A stretch of DNA of 59,935 bases from Streptomyces sp. ISL-12 (GCF_018614415.1 NZ_JAGGOO010000124.1:1-59935), one strand, 5' to 3'; counted from the stretch's first letter, positions 25,530 through 34,663 are shown. Numbers and translations: made by a program. The notes: generated by a model not told the origin, from the sequence alone.

Positions 25530-26483
25530 GTGACGAAGACGGCTGAACGACCGACCGGGGCCGTGCCGGTCCGCCCGGTACCGGCGTCACCCGTGCGCAC
25601 GGACCGCGGGCGGCGCCGCCTCGCCGAACAGGGCCGCGCCTACGGCTTCCTCCTCGGCGGACTGATCTGCTTCGCGCTCTTCTCCTGGTACCCGGCGATC
25701 CGCGCGGTCGTCATCGCCTTCCAGAAGTACACGCCGGGCGCCGAGGCCGAGTGGGTCGGCACCGCCAACTTCACCCGGGTCTTCCAGGACCCCGAGTTCG
25801 CCGACGCCTGGCGCAACACCCTCACCTTCACCGCGCTGGCCCTCCTCATCGGCTTCGCGGTCCCCTTCGTCCTCGCCCTGGTCCTCAACGAACTCCGGCA
25901 CGCCAAGGCGTTCTTCCGGGTCGTGGTCTACCTGCCGGTGATGATCCCGCCGGTGGTCAGCGCCCTGCTGTGGAAGTGGTTCTACGACCCGGGCGCCGGC
26001 CTCGCCAACGAGGCCCTGCGCTTCCTGCACCTGCCCACCTCGAACTGGTCCAACGGCGCCGACACCGCCCTGGTCTCGCTGGTCATCGTCGCCACCTGGG
26101 CCAACCTGGGCGGGACCGTCCTGATCTACCTCGCCGCCCTCCAGTCCATCCCCGGCGAGCTGTACGAGGCCGCCGAACTGGACGGCGCGAACCTGCTGCA
26201 ACGCGTCCGGCACGTCACGGTCCCGCAGACCAGGTTCGTGATCCTGATGCTGATGCTGCTCCAGATCATCGCGACGATGCAGGTCTTCACCGAACCGTTC
26301 GTGATCACGGGAGGCGGCCCGGAGAACTCCACGGTCACCGTCCTCTACCTCATCTACAAGTACGCCTTCCTCTACAACGACTTCGGCGGCGCCTGCGCGC
26401 TGAGCGTCATGCTCCTGCTGCTGCTCGGCCTGTTCTCCGCCGTCTACCTCCGGCTCACCCGCTCCGACGGGGAGGACGCATGA
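25530..26483 (+). CDS. Sugar ABC transporter permease (MalF-like)
   Basis: 317 aa, GTG start. After a ~30-residue cytoplasmic tail there are six predicted membrane segments, starting YGFLLGGLICFALFSWYPAI. The ATPase-contact EAA loop is at ELYEAAELDGANLLQRVRHVT. It forms the channel together with the next permease. The stop overlaps the malG-like start by 4 nt (ATGA). No importer ATPase gene is nearby, as is usual in Streptomyces where one MsiK-type ATPase serves several sugar systems. Confidence 0.92.
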   Translation: MTKTAERPTGAVPVRPVPASPVRTDRGRRRLAEQGRAYGFLLGGLICFALFSWYPAIRAVVIAFQKYTPGAEAEWVGTANFTRVFQDPEFADAWRNTLTFTALALLIGFAVPFVLALVLNELRHAKAFFRVVVYLPVMIPPVVSALLWKWFYDPGAGLANEALRFLHLPTSNWSNGADTALVSLVIVATWANLGGTVLIYLAALQSIPGELYEAAELDGANLLQRVRHVTVPQTRFVILMLMLLQIIATMQVFTEPFVITGGGPENSTVTVLYLIYKYAFLYNDFGGACALSVMLLLLLGLFSAVYLRLTRSDGEDA

Positions 26484-27343
26484 GCTCCGCCCGTACCCTC
26501 GTCTCCCCGGCCGTCCTGGCCCGCCCGCGCGGCAGGGCCGCCTACTGGGCCGTCTTCACCGGCACCGTCCTGCTCTTCGCGCTCGCCTTCCTCTTCCCCG
26601 TCTACTGGATGGTGACCGGCGCGCTGAAGTCCCCGGACGAGGTGGCCCGTACGCCACCCACCCTGGTGCCGGAGAAGTGGCGGACCAGCGGCTACACCGA
26701 CGCCTGGGAGCTGATGCAGCTGCCGACCCACCTGTGGAACACGGTGGTCCAGGCGGCCGGCGCCTGGATCTTCCAGCTCGTCCTGTGCACGGCCGCCGCC
26801 TACGCCCTGTCCAAGCTGAAGCCCGCCTTCGGCAAGGTGATCCTCGGCGGTATCCTCGCCACCCTGATGGTGCCGACCCAGGCCCTGGTCGTCCCGAAGT
26901 ACCTGACCGTCGCCGACCTCGGACTGCTCAACGACCCCCTGGCCATCTGGCTGCCGGCCGTCGCCAACGCCTTCAACCTCTACCTGCTCAAACGCTTCTT
27001 CGACCAGATACCCCGCGATGTGCTGGAGGCCGCCGAGATCGACGGCGCCGGGAAGCTGCGGGTGCTGTGGTCGATCGTGCTGCCCATGTCGCGTCCGGTC
27101 CTCGGCGTGGTGTCGATCTTCGCGCTGGTCGCCGTCTGGCAGGACTTCCTGTGGCCGCTGATGGTCTTCTCCGACACCGAGAAGCAGCCGATCAGCGTGG
27201 CGCTCGTCCAGCTCTCACAGAACATCCCGCTGACCGTGCTCATCGCCGCGATGGTGATCGCCAGCATTCCCATGGTCGCCATGTTCCTGGTCTTCCAGCG
27301 GCACATCATCGCCGGCATCAGCGCGGGCAGCACCAAGGGCTGA
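26480..27343 (+). CDS. Sugar ABC transporter permease (MalG-like)
   Basis: 287 aa from the ATG at 26480 overlapping the upstream stop. Six membrane helices (first: YWAVFTGTVLLFALAFLFPVY), the EAA loop at DVLEAAEIDGAGKLRVLWSIVLP, and the C-terminal MFLVFQRHIIAGISAGSTKG typical of MalG-type subunits. It pairs with the MalF-like permease. Confidence 0.92.
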   Translation: MSSARTLVSPAVLARPRGRAAYWAVFTGTVLLFALAFLFPVYWMVTGALKSPDEVARTPPTLVPEKWRTSGYTDAWELMQLPTHLWNTVVQAAGAWIFQLVLCTAAAYALSKLKPAFGKVILGGILATLMVPTQALVVPKYLTVADLGLLNDPLAIWLPAVANAFNLYLLKRFFDQIPRDVLEAAEIDGAGKLRVLWSIVLPMSRPVLGVVSIFALVAVWQDFLWPLMVFSDTEKQPISVALVQLSQNIPLTVLIAAMVIASIPMVAMFLVFQRHIIAGISAGSTKG

Positions 27344-27377
27344 CGCCCTCCCTCACCCTCGTAGAAAGGCACGCACC

Positions 27378-28958
27378 GTGGGACAGCCCACCCCTGCCCC
27401 GAACACCTCCGACTGGTGGCGCCGCGGCGTCATCTACCAGGTGTACGTCCGCAGCTTCGCCGACGGTGACGGCGACGGCACCGGCGACCTGGCCGGTGTC
27501 CGGGCCCGCCTGCCCTATCTCGCCGAACTCGGCGTGGACGCCCTGTGGTTCACCCCCTGGTACCTCTCCCCGATGAAGGACGGCGGCTACGACGTCGCCG
27601 ACTACCGTGCCGTCGACCCGTCCTTCGGCACCCTCGCGGAGGCGGAGAAGCTGATCGCCGAGGCCCGTGAGCTGGGCATCCGCACCATCGTCGACATCGT
27701 GCCCAACCACGTCTCCGACCAGCACCCCTGGTTCCGGGCGGCGCTGGACGGCGGCCCCGAGCGGGAGCTGTTCCACTTCCGTCCGGGGCGGGGCGAGAGC
27801 GGTGAACTGCCGCCCAACGACTGGCAGTCGGAGTTCGGCGGGCCCGCGTGGACCCGGCTCCCCGACGGCGACTGGTACCTCCACCTCTTCGCCCCCGAAC
27901 AGCCCGACCTCAACTGGGCCCACCCGGCCGTCCGCCAGGAACACGAGGACATCCTGCGGTTCTGGTTCGAACGCGGGGTCGCCGGCGTCCGCATCGACTC
28001 CGCCGCGTTGCTGGTCAAGGACCCCGGCCTGCCCGACTTCACCGAGGGCCGCGACCCGCACCCGTACGTCGACCGCGACGAACTCCACGACGTCTACCGC
28101 TCCTGGCGGGCCGTCGCCGACGAGTACGGCGGGGTCTTCGTCGGCGAGGTGTGGCTGCCGGACACCGAGCGCTTCGCGCGGTATCTGCGCCCCGACGAGC
28201 TGCACACCGCGTTCAACTTCTCCTTCCTGACCTGCCCCTGGGAGGCGGACCGGCTGCGCGCCTCCATCGACACCACGCTCGCGGAGCACGCGCCGATCGG
28301 GGCGCCCGCGACGTGGGTGCTGTGCAATCACGACGTCACGCGTACGGTCACCCGGTACGGGCGGGCCGGGGACACCGGGTTCGACTTCGCGTCCAAGGCG
28401 TTCGGCACGCCGACCGACCTCGCTCTCGGCACCCGACGGGCGCGGGCCGCCGCCCTGCTGTCGATGGCGCTGCCCGGCGCGGTCTACGTCTACCAGGGCG
28501 AGGAACTCGGGCTGCCCGAGGCCGACATCCCGCTCGACCGCATCCAGGACCCCATGCACGCTCGCTCGGGCGGGGTCGACCCGGGGCGGGACGGGTGCCG
28601 GGTGCCGTTGCCCTGGGCGGCGGACACGGCGCACTCCGGGTTCGGCGGCGACCCCTGGCTGCCGCAGCCGGCCGGGTGGGGGGCGTACGCGGCGGACCGG
28701 CAGGACGGCGATCCCGGCTCCATGCTCGCGCTGTACCGGGAGGCGATCCGGGGCCGGTCGGTTTTCGGGGACGCGGCGCTGAGCTGGCTGCCCGGACCCG
28801 AGGGAGTTCTCGCCTTCAGCCGTGGTGACGTCACCGTCGTGGTGAATCTCTCGGACTCGGCCGTCGATCTTCCCGCGCACACCAGTGTCCTGCTGCGCAG
28901 CGGGTCCCTGGACCCGGACGGGCGGTTGCCCGAGGACGTGGCCGTGTGGCTGCGCTAG
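27378..28958 (+). CDS. GH13 alpha-glucosidase, cytoplasmic
   Basis: 526 aa, GTG start with GAAAGG. The TIM barrel has all GH13 landmarks: IVDIVPNHVSDQHP (region I), GVRIDSAALL (catalytic Asp nucleophile), FVGEVWLPD (Glu acid/base) and LCNHDVTR (third Asp), with the early VIYQVYVRSFADGDGDGTGDL. There is no signal peptide, so it should hydrolyse imported alpha-linked oligosaccharides to glucose. It is 34 nt downstream of malG-like and probably co-transcribed. Linkage specificity (alpha-1,4, 1,6 or 1,3) is not resolved by sequence inspection. Confidence 0.92.
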   Translation: MGQPTPAPNTSDWWRRGVIYQVYVRSFADGDGDGTGDLAGVRARLPYLAELGVDALWFTPWYLSPMKDGGYDVADYRAVDPSFGTLAEAEKLIAEARELGIRTIVDIVPNHVSDQHPWFRAALDGGPERELFHFRPGRGESGELPPNDWQSEFGGPAWTRLPDGDWYLHLFAPEQPDLNWAHPAVRQEHEDILRFWFERGVAGVRIDSAALLVKDPGLPDFTEGRDPHPYVDRDELHDVYRSWRAVADEYGGVFVGEVWLPDTERFARYLRPDELHTAFNFSFLTCPWEADRLRASIDTTLAEHAPIGAPATWVLCNHDVTRTVTRYGRAGDTGFDFASKAFGTPTDLALGTRRARAAALLSMALPGAVYVYQGEELGLPEADIPLDRIQDPMHARSGGVDPGRDGCRVPLPWAADTAHSGFGGDPWLPQPAGWGAYAADRQDGDPGSMLALYREAIRGRSVFGDAALSWLPGPEGVLAFSRGDVTVVVNLSDSAVDLPAHTSVLLRSGSLDPDGRLPEDVAVWLR

Positions 28959-28985
28959 AGGCTCGGCTGCGGGCCGGCTGAGGCT

Positions 28986-29019
28986 GGTCGCGCAGTTCCC
29001 CGCGCCCCTGACGGGGCGC
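28986..29019. repeat. Common Streptomyces intergenic repeat with hairpin
   Basis: GGTCGCGCAGTTCCCCGCGC followed by CCCTGACGGGGCGC belongs to a short repeated element I recognise from many Streptomyces intergenic regions. Its 3' half forms a 7-bp stem GCGCCCC/GGGGCGC with a 4-nt loop (29002-29019). Here it lies between the GH13 and beta-helix genes and could attenuate or terminate transcription. Confidence 0.6.
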
Positions 29020-29051
29020 TTCCCTGACCCCCACTTGAAAGGGAACCGCAC

Positions 29052-31205
29052 ATGCACCTCACCAGATCCGCTCACCTCGGTGTCGCCGTCGCCCTCGCCG
29101 CCGGCACCCTCGTCGCCCTGGCCCCCGGTGCCGCTCAGGCCGCCGCCGGGGCCACCCTCCCCTTCACCTCCGTCGAAGCCGAGGCCGCCACCTCCACCGG
29201 CACGAAGATCGGGCCGGACCACACCCAGGGCACCCTTCCCTCCGAGGCGTCCGGACGGCAGGCCGTACGCCTCACCGCCGGGCAGCGCGTCGAGTTCACC
29301 GTGCCCCGGGCCGCCAACGCCGTGAACGTCGCCTACAGCGTCCCCGACGGCCAGTCCGGCTCGATGAGCGTCTACGTCAACGGGCAGAAGCTCACCAAGA
29401 CCCTCCCCGTCACCTCCAAGTACTCCTACGTCGACACCCCCTGGATCGCCGGCTCCAAGACCCACCACCTCTACGACAACGCCCGCCTGTTGCTCGGCCA
29501 GGACGTCCAGGCCGGTGACAAGGTCGCCTTCGAGGCGACGAACGTCCAGGTCACCGTGGACGTGGCCGACTTCGAGCAGGTCGCCGGGGCGGCGACGAAG
29601 CCCGCCGGTGCCGTCTCCGTCACCGACAAGGGCGCCGACCCCGCAGGCCAGGGCGACTCCACCCAGGCGTTCCGGGACGCCATCGCCGCCGCGCAGGGCG
29701 GGACGGTGTGGATACCGCCGGGGGAGTACCGGATCACCTCCTCCCTCAACGGTGTGCAGAACGTCACGATCCAGGGCGCGGGCGCCTGGCACTCCGTCGT
29801 GCGCGGCTCCCGCTTCATCGACCAGCAGAGCAGCGCGGGCCGCGTCCACCTCAAGGACTTCGCGGTCATCGGCGAGGTCACCGAACGCGTCGACTCCGCC
29901 CCGGACAACTTCGTCAACGGCTCCCTCGGCCCGGACAGCTCCGTCTCCGGCATGTGGCTCCAGCACCTCAAGGTGGGCCTCTGGCTGACCGGCACCAACG
30001 ACAACCTCGTCGTCGAGAACAACCGCATCCTCGACACCACCGCCGACGGCCTCAACCTCAACGGCAACGCGCGGGGCGTCAAGGTCAGGAACAACTTCCT
30101 GCGCAACCAGGGCGACGACGCGCTCGCCATGTGGTCGCTCAACCAGCCCGACGTCGGCAGCAGCTTCACCGACAACACCATCACCCAGCCCAACCTCGCC
30201 AACGGCATCGCGATCTACGGCGGCACCGACATCACCGTCAGCGGCAACCTGATCTCCGACACCAACGCCCTCGGCAGCGGCATCGCGATCTCCAACCAGA
30301 AGTTCCTCGACCCCTTCCACCCCCTCTCCGGCACCATCACCGTCGACGGCAACACCCTCGTGCGCACCGGCGCCATGAACCCCAACTGGAACCACCCCAT
30401 GGGCGCCCTGCGGGTCGACTCCTACGACAGCGCCATCGAGGCGCAGGTGAAGGTCACCGACACGACGGTCACCGACAGCCCGTACAGCGCCTTCGAGTTC
30501 GTCTCCGGCAGCGGGCGCGGCTTCGCCGCCAAGAACACCACCGTCGACGGGGCGACCGTGAACAAGGTCGGTACGGTCGTCGTCCAGGCCGAGACCCCGG
30601 GCGCCGTCACCTTCCGCGACGTCACGGCCACCGGCGTCGGTTCCGCGGGCGTCTACAACTGCCCCTACCCGGCCGGCTCGGGCACCTTCACGCTCACCGA
30701 CGGCGGCGGCAACTCCGGCTGGGACAGCACCTGGGCCGACTGCTCCACCTGGCCCCAGCCCGGCCAGGGCAACCCCGACCCCGACCCGGACCGCAACCTG
30801 GCCGCGGGCCGCCCCGCCACCGCCACCGGGTCCCAGGACGTCTACACGCCCGGCAAGGCGGTCGACGGCGACCCGAACACCTACTGGGAGTCGGCGAACA
30901 ACGCCTTCCCGCAGTCCCTCACCGTCGACCTCGGCTCCCGGCAGCCCGTACGGCGGCTGGTGCTGAAGCTGCCGCCGTCCGCGGCCTGGGGCGCCCGCAC
31001 CCAGACCCTGTCCGTGCAGGGCAGCACCGACGGGTCCGCGTACACCACGCTGGTGGGCGCACAGGGCTACCGGTTCGACCCGGCCACCGGCAACACGGTG
31101 ACCGTGCCGGTGAGCGGCGACGTCCGCTATCTGCGGCTGCACGTCACCGGCAACACCGGCTGGCCCGCCGCCCAGTTCAGCGAGGTGGAGGCGTATCTTT
31201 CGTGA
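29052..31205 (+). CDS. Secreted beta-helix glycanase, GH87-like (alpha-1,3-glucanase/mycodextranase)
   Basis: 717 aa. Signal peptide 1-30 (LGVAVALAAGTLVALAPG, cleavage near AQAAAG). Residues ~32-190 form a CBM35-like module (EAEAATSTGTKIGPDHTQGT). A right-handed beta-helix follows at about 195-570 (GTVWIPPGEYRI; VTIQGAGAW; LVVENNRILDTTADGLNLNG; VRNNFLRNQGDDALAMWSL). A Pro/Asp linker leads to an F5/8-type C (discoidin/CBM32-like) domain at about 583-717. The Asp in TADGLN and the Asp pair in QGDDAL, 23-24 residues apart, match the arrangement of catalytic aspartates reported for GH87. The stop overlaps the convergent ATPase gene by 29 nt. Role: extracellular attack on alpha-1,3-containing glucan (fungal wall, nigeran), feeding the adjacent importer. 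Confidence 0.78.
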   Translation: MHLTRSAHLGVAVALAAGTLVALAPGAAQAAAGATLPFTSVEAEAATSTGTKIGPDHTQGTLPSEASGRQAVRLTAGQRVEFTVPRAANAVNVAYSVPDGQSGSMSVYVNGQKLTKTLPVTSKYSYVDTPWIAGSKTHHLYDNARLLLGQDVQAGDKVAFEATNVQVTVDVADFEQVAGAATKPAGAVSVTDKGADPAGQGDSTQAFRDAIAAAQGGTVWIPPGEYRITSSLNGVQNVTIQGAGAWHSVVRGSRFIDQQSSAGRVHLKDFAVIGEVTERVDSAPDNFVNGSLGPDSSVSGMWLQHLKVGLWLTGTNDNLVVENNRILDTTADGLNLNGNARGVKVRNNFLRNQGDDALAMWSLNQPDVGSSFTDNTITQPNLANGIAIYGGTDITVSGNLISDTNALGSGIAISNQKFLDPFHPLSGTITVDGNTLVRTGAMNPNWNHPMGALRVDSYDSAIEAQVKVTDTTVTDSPYSAFEFVSGSGRGFAAKNTTVDGATVNKVGTVVVQAETPGAVTFRDVTATGVGSAGVYNCPYPAGSGTFTLTDGGGNSGWDSTWADCSTWPQPGQGNPDPDPDRNLAAGRPATATGSQDVYTPGKAVDGDPNTYWESANNAFPQSLTVDLGSRQPVRRLVLKLPPSAAWGARTQTLSVQGSTDGSAYTTLVGAQGYRFDPATGNTVTVPVSGDVRYLRLHVTGNTGWPAAQFSEVEAYLS

Positions 31206-31992
31206 CCTCCGGCCGACCGGCCGCCGCCCCGCGCTTCGCCGCCTGGATCTGCTCGTACACATGGGTCCGCAGTTCGGTGAAGCGCGGGGCGGCGCGGGTG
31301 CGCACCTGGTCGCGCTCGGCCGGCAGGTCGACCGTGAGCTGCTCGCGGACCACGGTGGGGGAGGCGGAGAGGACGACGACCCGTTCGCCGAGGTACACCG
31401 CCTCGTCGATGTCGTGGGTGACGAACAGGATGGTGATCCCGCGCTCCTGCCACAGCCGCCGCACCAGGTCCTCCAGGTCGGCGCGGGTCTGCGCGTCCAC
31501 CGCCGCGAACGGCTCGTCCATCAGCAGTACCTCGGGCTCGTAGGCGAGCGCCCGAGCGATGGCGGCCCGCTGCTGCATTCCGCCGGAGAGCTGCCACGGG
31601 TAGGCGCCGGCCGCGTCCGCCAGACCTACCGAGGCGAGCGCGTCCGCGACCAGTTCACGGCGCCGTGACTTGGTCATGTCCTTGTGTTTCAGGGGAAGTC
31701 CGACGTTCTCGGCGACCCGCATCCACGGGAAGAGACTGCGCCCGTACTCCTGGAAGACGAACGCCATCCCGGGCGGCGGCCCGTGCACCGGCCGCCCGGC
31801 CAGCGACACCTCGCCGCCCGTCGGCGTGAGCAGCCCGCCCACGCACTTCAGCAGCGTCGTCTTGCCGCACCCGGAGGGCCCGACCAGACACACCAGTTCA
31901 CCGGCCTCGACGGTGAACGTCAGATCGCGCACCGCCTCGATCCGGCGCCCGGATCCCTCGTACACCTTCCGCAGGCCGCGTACGTCGAGCAT
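31177..31992 (-). CDS. Sulfonate-type ABC transporter ATPase (SsuB/TauB-like)
   Basis: 271 aa. Walker A GPSGCGKTTLLKC, Q-loop FVFQEYGRSLFPWM, signature LSGGMQQRAAIARALA, Walker B VLLMDEPFAAVD and switch His in LFVTHDIDEAVYL. The FPWM after the Q-loop and the short length are typical of nitrate/sulfonate/taurine importers. It is the last gene of operon A. The 3' end overlaps the end of the convergent GH87-like gene by 29 nt, leaving no space for a terminator. Confidence 0.9.
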   Translation of the reverse strand: MLDVRGLRKVYEGSGRRIEAVRDLTFTVEAGELVCLVGPSGCGKTTLLKCVGGLLTPTGGEVSLAGRPVHGPPPGMAFVFQEYGRSLFPWMRVAENVGLPLKHKDMTKSRRRELVADALASVGLADAAGAYPWQLSGGMQQRAAIARALAYEPEVLLMDEPFAAVDAQTRADLEDLVRRLWQERGITILFVTHDIDEAVYLGERVVVLSASPTVVREQLTVDLPAERDQVRTRAAPRFTELRTHVYEQIQAAKRGAAAGRPEVTKDTPPPR

Positions 31993-32016
31993 GGACCGCC
32001 CTTTCGAGGACTGGGC

Positions 32017-32793
32017 TCATGGCCGCCGGGAGGCGGCGCGCGAACCGTGGTACCAGCCGAGCACCCGCCGCTCGACCAGCTGGAAGAGGACCGAGAGCAC
32101 GAAACCCAGCAGACCGAGCAGCAGGATGCCGGTCCACATGTCGGGGATCGCGAACGAACGCTGGAACTGCACGACGGTGAACCCGAGCCCGTTGCTCGCC
32201 GCGAACATCTCGCTGATCACCATCAGGATGATGCCGATCGACAGGGCCTGCCGCAGCCCCGCGAAGATCTGCGGACTCGCCGACGGCAGCACGACGGTAC
32301 GCAGCCGCGCCACGCCCGAGATGCCGTACGAACGGGCCGTCTCCGCCATCACCTGGTCGACCGCGCGGACGCCCTCGACCGTGTTGAGCAGGATCGGCCA
32401 CACCGAACCGGCGGCGATGACGACGATCTTCATGGTGTCGCCGATCCCCGCGAACAGAATGATCACCGGCACCAGCACCGGCGGCGGCACCGCCCGCAGG
32501 AACTCCAGGACCGGCTCGCACACCGCCCGCACCCGCCGGTAGGACCCGATCAGCGTGCCCAGCGAGACACCGGCCACGGCCGCCAGGGCGTAGCCCGCCA
32601 GCAGCCGCAGCACACTGGGCAGTACGTCCCCGCGCCACCGCTCGCCCGTCCACACGTCCGGGAACGCGGTGACGATGGTCCGCAGCGGCGGCCAGTACAC
32701 GTCCCGGCTGCCGTCCGACGCCACCCACCACACGGCGACCAGCACCGCGGGCAGCGCGAGCGTGAACACCAGCCGCAGCAGCACCGTCCTCAC
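32017..32793 (-). CDS. Sulfonate-type ABC transporter permease 2 (SsuC-like)
   Basis: 258 aa from the GTG at 32793, which overlaps the preceding permease stop (GTGA). About six membrane helices (first: LVFTLALPAVLVAVWWVAS), PVLEFLRAVPPPVLVPVIILFAG and the EAA-type loop MAETARSYGISGVARLRTVVLP. Together with permease 1 it would make a heterodimeric channel, whereas SsuC is normally a homodimer; two distinct permeases is less common. Confidence 0.9.
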   Translation of the reverse strand: MRTVLLRLVFTLALPAVLVAVWWVASDGSRDVYWPPLRTIVTAFPDVWTGERWRGDVLPSVLRLLAGYALAAVAGVSLGTLIGSYRRVRAVCEPVLEFLRAVPPPVLVPVIILFAGIGDTMKIVVIAAGSVWPILLNTVEGVRAVDQVMAETARSYGISGVARLRTVVLPSASPQIFAGLRQALSIGIILMVISEMFAASNGLGFTVVQFQRSFAIPDMWTGILLLGLLGFVLSVLFQLVERRVLGWYHGSRAASRRP

Positions 32794-33563
32794 ACCGCCA
32801 CCTCCCCGCGTACCGACTGGTGCCAGGCCAGCGCCCGCCGCTCCACCGACCGGGCACCCACGTTGATCAGCAGCCCCAGCAGACCGGCGACGACGATCAG
32901 CGCGTACATCTCCGGCACCGCCTGCGAGGTCTGCGCCACCGCGATCCGCGCGCCCAGCCCCGGTGCGCCGATGACCAGTTCGGCGGTGACGGCGAGGATC
33001 AGCGCGACCGCCGCCGCCAGCCGCACCCCGGTCATCACGTACGGCAGCGCGGTCGGCCACAGCACGTGCCGCACCCGCGCCCACGCCCCCAGACCGTACG
33101 ACCGTGCCGTCTCCTCCGCCACCGGGTCGACGTCCTGGACGCCGTACAGGGTCTGGATCAGCACCTGCCAGAAGGAGGCGTAGACGACCAGGAGCAGCAC
33201 CGAGCGCAGTTCGGTGCCGTAGAGGAGGACGGCGAGCGGGATCAGCGCGACGGACGGGATCGGGCGGAGGAACTCGATCGTGGACGCGGTCGCCTCGCGC
33301 AGGTGCGGCACCACGGACAGCAGGACCCCGACGACGATCCCGGCGCCGACCGCGATCGCCAGGCCCAGCGCCCAGCCGGTGAGGGTGTCGCCGAGGGCGG
33401 TCCAGAAGGCGCCGTCGGTGACCTCGGTGACGAACGCGTCCGCGATCCGGCTGGTCGGCGGGAAGTACTCCTCCTTCACCAGGCCGAGCCGCGGCACTGC
33501 CTCACCGAGGGCGAGGAAGGCCGCGAGCCCGGCCGCGCCCAGCGCGGTGTTCACCCCCTTCAC
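32790..33563 (-). CDS. Sulfonate-type ABC transporter permease 1 (SsuC-like)
   Basis: 257 aa from the GTG at 33563 overlapping the binding-protein stop (GTGA). Membrane helices and the loop VAEETARSYGLGAWARVRHVLWP, with STIEFLRPIPSVALIPLAVLLYG typical of SsuC/TauC. Paralogous to the next gene in the operon. The start is fixed by the translational coupling; upstream in-frame codons fall inside the binding-protein gene. Confidence 0.9.
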   Translation of the reverse strand: MKGVNTALGAAGLAAFLALGEAVPRLGLVKEEYFPPTSRIADAFVTEVTDGAFWTALGDTLTGWALGLAIAVGAGIVVGVLLSVVPHLREATASTIEFLRPIPSVALIPLAVLLYGTELRSVLLLVVYASFWQVLIQTLYGVQDVDPVAEETARSYGLGAWARVRHVLWPTALPYVMTGVRLAAAVALILAVTAELVIGAPGLGARIAVAQTSQAVPEMYALIVVAGLLGLLINVGARSVERRALAWHQSVRGEVAV

Positions 33564-34528
33564 GGCAGCAGCTCGTCCAGGTCGGGCTCCTGCTTGAACA
33601 GGCCGCCCTCCCGGCCCAGTTCGGCCAGCGCCTCGATGGAGGCACGGTTCGCCTCGGCCGGCCACTTCGGCAGGGTGACCTCCGCCAGGACGTCCGCGGG
33701 GATCTTGGTGTACGTGGCGACGATCTCGCGGACCTCGTCGGGGTGGGAGTCGGCGTAGGCGAGCGACTCGGCGGTGGCCTCCTGGAACTTCTTCACCACC
33801 TCCGGGTTCTGCCGCGCGTACTGGGTGGAGGTGAAGTACATGGCGACGGTCAGGTCGGGGGCGATGTCCACCATCGAGGAGGCGATCTCCCGGCCGCCCT
33901 GGCTCTTGATGGTGGCCAGCGCCGGTTCCACCACCATCGCCGCGTCGATCTGCCCGCCGTCCAGCGCGGCCGGCATCTGGTCGAAGGCCAGCTCGACGAA
34001 GTCCACCTTGTCCGGGTCGCCGCCCGCCTTGCCGACCGAGGCCCGCACGGCGGTCTCGTTGATGTTCTTCAGCGTGTTGATGGCGACCTTCTTGCCCTCC
34101 AGCTCCTTCGCCGACTTGACCGGGCTGTCGCCCTTGACGGTGATCGCGCCGAAGTCCTTTCCCTCCTCACCGGTGGAGGCGATGCCGTTGGCCACGGCCT
34201 TCACCGGCACGTTGTTGGACTGGGCGATCAGCAGCGACGTGGTGTTGGAAAATCCGAACTGGAACTGACCGCTCGTCACGCCCGGCACGATCGCCGCGCC
34301 GCCCTGTGCGAGGGTCAGGGACAGCTTCAGGCCGTGCTTCTCGTAGAAGCCCTTCTTCTGGCCCAGATAGAGCGGGGCGACGTCGACGATGGGGATGAGG
34401 CCCACCTTGACGGAGGTGGTGGAGCCGGAGGAGCCGGAGCCGTCGGACCCCCCGGAGCCGGACGAGCCGCAGGCCGTTGCGACGACCAGGACGGAAACGG
34501 CCGTGAGGCCGACGAGCAGACGACGCAT
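33560..34528 (-). CDS. Sulfonate/nitrate-type ABC substrate-binding lipoprotein
   Basis: 322 aa from the ATG at 34528 (AGGGGGAG upstream). The lipobox VVATAC gives Cys near residue 20, followed by a Ser/Gly linker. The NMT1/SsuA-like fold is seen in VKVGLIPIVDVAPLYLGQKKGFYEKHGLKLSLTL, FGFSNTTSLLIAQ and DAAMVVEPALATIKSQGGREI. It has its own promoter in the 135-bp gap after the reductase gene, so transporter genes may be expressed separately from the oxygenase genes. Confidence 0.9.
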   Translation of the reverse strand: MRRLLVGLTAVSVLVVATACGSSGSGGSDGSGSSGSTTSVKVGLIPIVDVAPLYLGQKKGFYEKHGLKLSLTLAQGGAAIVPGVTSGQFQFGFSNTTSLLIAQSNNVPVKAVANGIASTGEEGKDFGAITVKGDSPVKSAKELEGKKVAINTLKNINETAVRASVGKAGGDPDKVDFVELAFDQMPAALDGGQIDAAMVVEPALATIKSQGGREIASSMVDIAPDLTVAMYFTSTQYARQNPEVVKKFQEATAESLAYADSHPDEVREIVATYTKIPADVLAEVTLPKWPAEANRASIEALAELGREGGLFKQEPDLDELLP

Positions 34529-34557
34529 GACTCCCCCTGTGAGAGTGTGTGCGCGAA

Positions 34558-34649
34558 CAGCACGAACGTGCTGAGCGGGAACGTAGGGCCCAGGGGAAGT
34601 GACGGTCAATGCCCGTGCACTCACTAAGCGTTGACAGCTTTGTTGACAG
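34558..34649 (-). promoter_or_regulatory. Promoter and two operator-like elements of the transporter genes
   Basis: On the minus strand TTGACC (34609-34604) and CTACGT (34586-34581) are 17 bp apart, predicting a start near 34574. Exactly there is a perfect palindrome CAGCACG-aa-CGTGCTG (34558-34573). Upstream of the -35, the octamer CTGTCAAC is repeated with a 12-bp period (34649-34642 and 34637-34630). The first fits a repressor or 5' hairpin, the second an activator or GntR-type site. The regulators are unknown. Confidence 0.5.
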
Positions 34650-34663
34650 TGGCTGGGGGCAGA

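Noticed and set aside
27318..31262. A very long minus-strand open frame (over 1300 codons) opposite the GH13 and beta-helix genes
   Set aside because: Composition is Gly/Val/Arg/Asp-rich with no domain; it is the antisense shadow of two well-supported plus-strand genes in high-GC DNA.
34529..34663. A third cysteine leader peptide upstream of the sulfonate-binding lipoprotein
   Set aside because: Minus-strand frames from ATG or GTG in this gap have no R-x-H-[IV]-D core and no Cys cluster.
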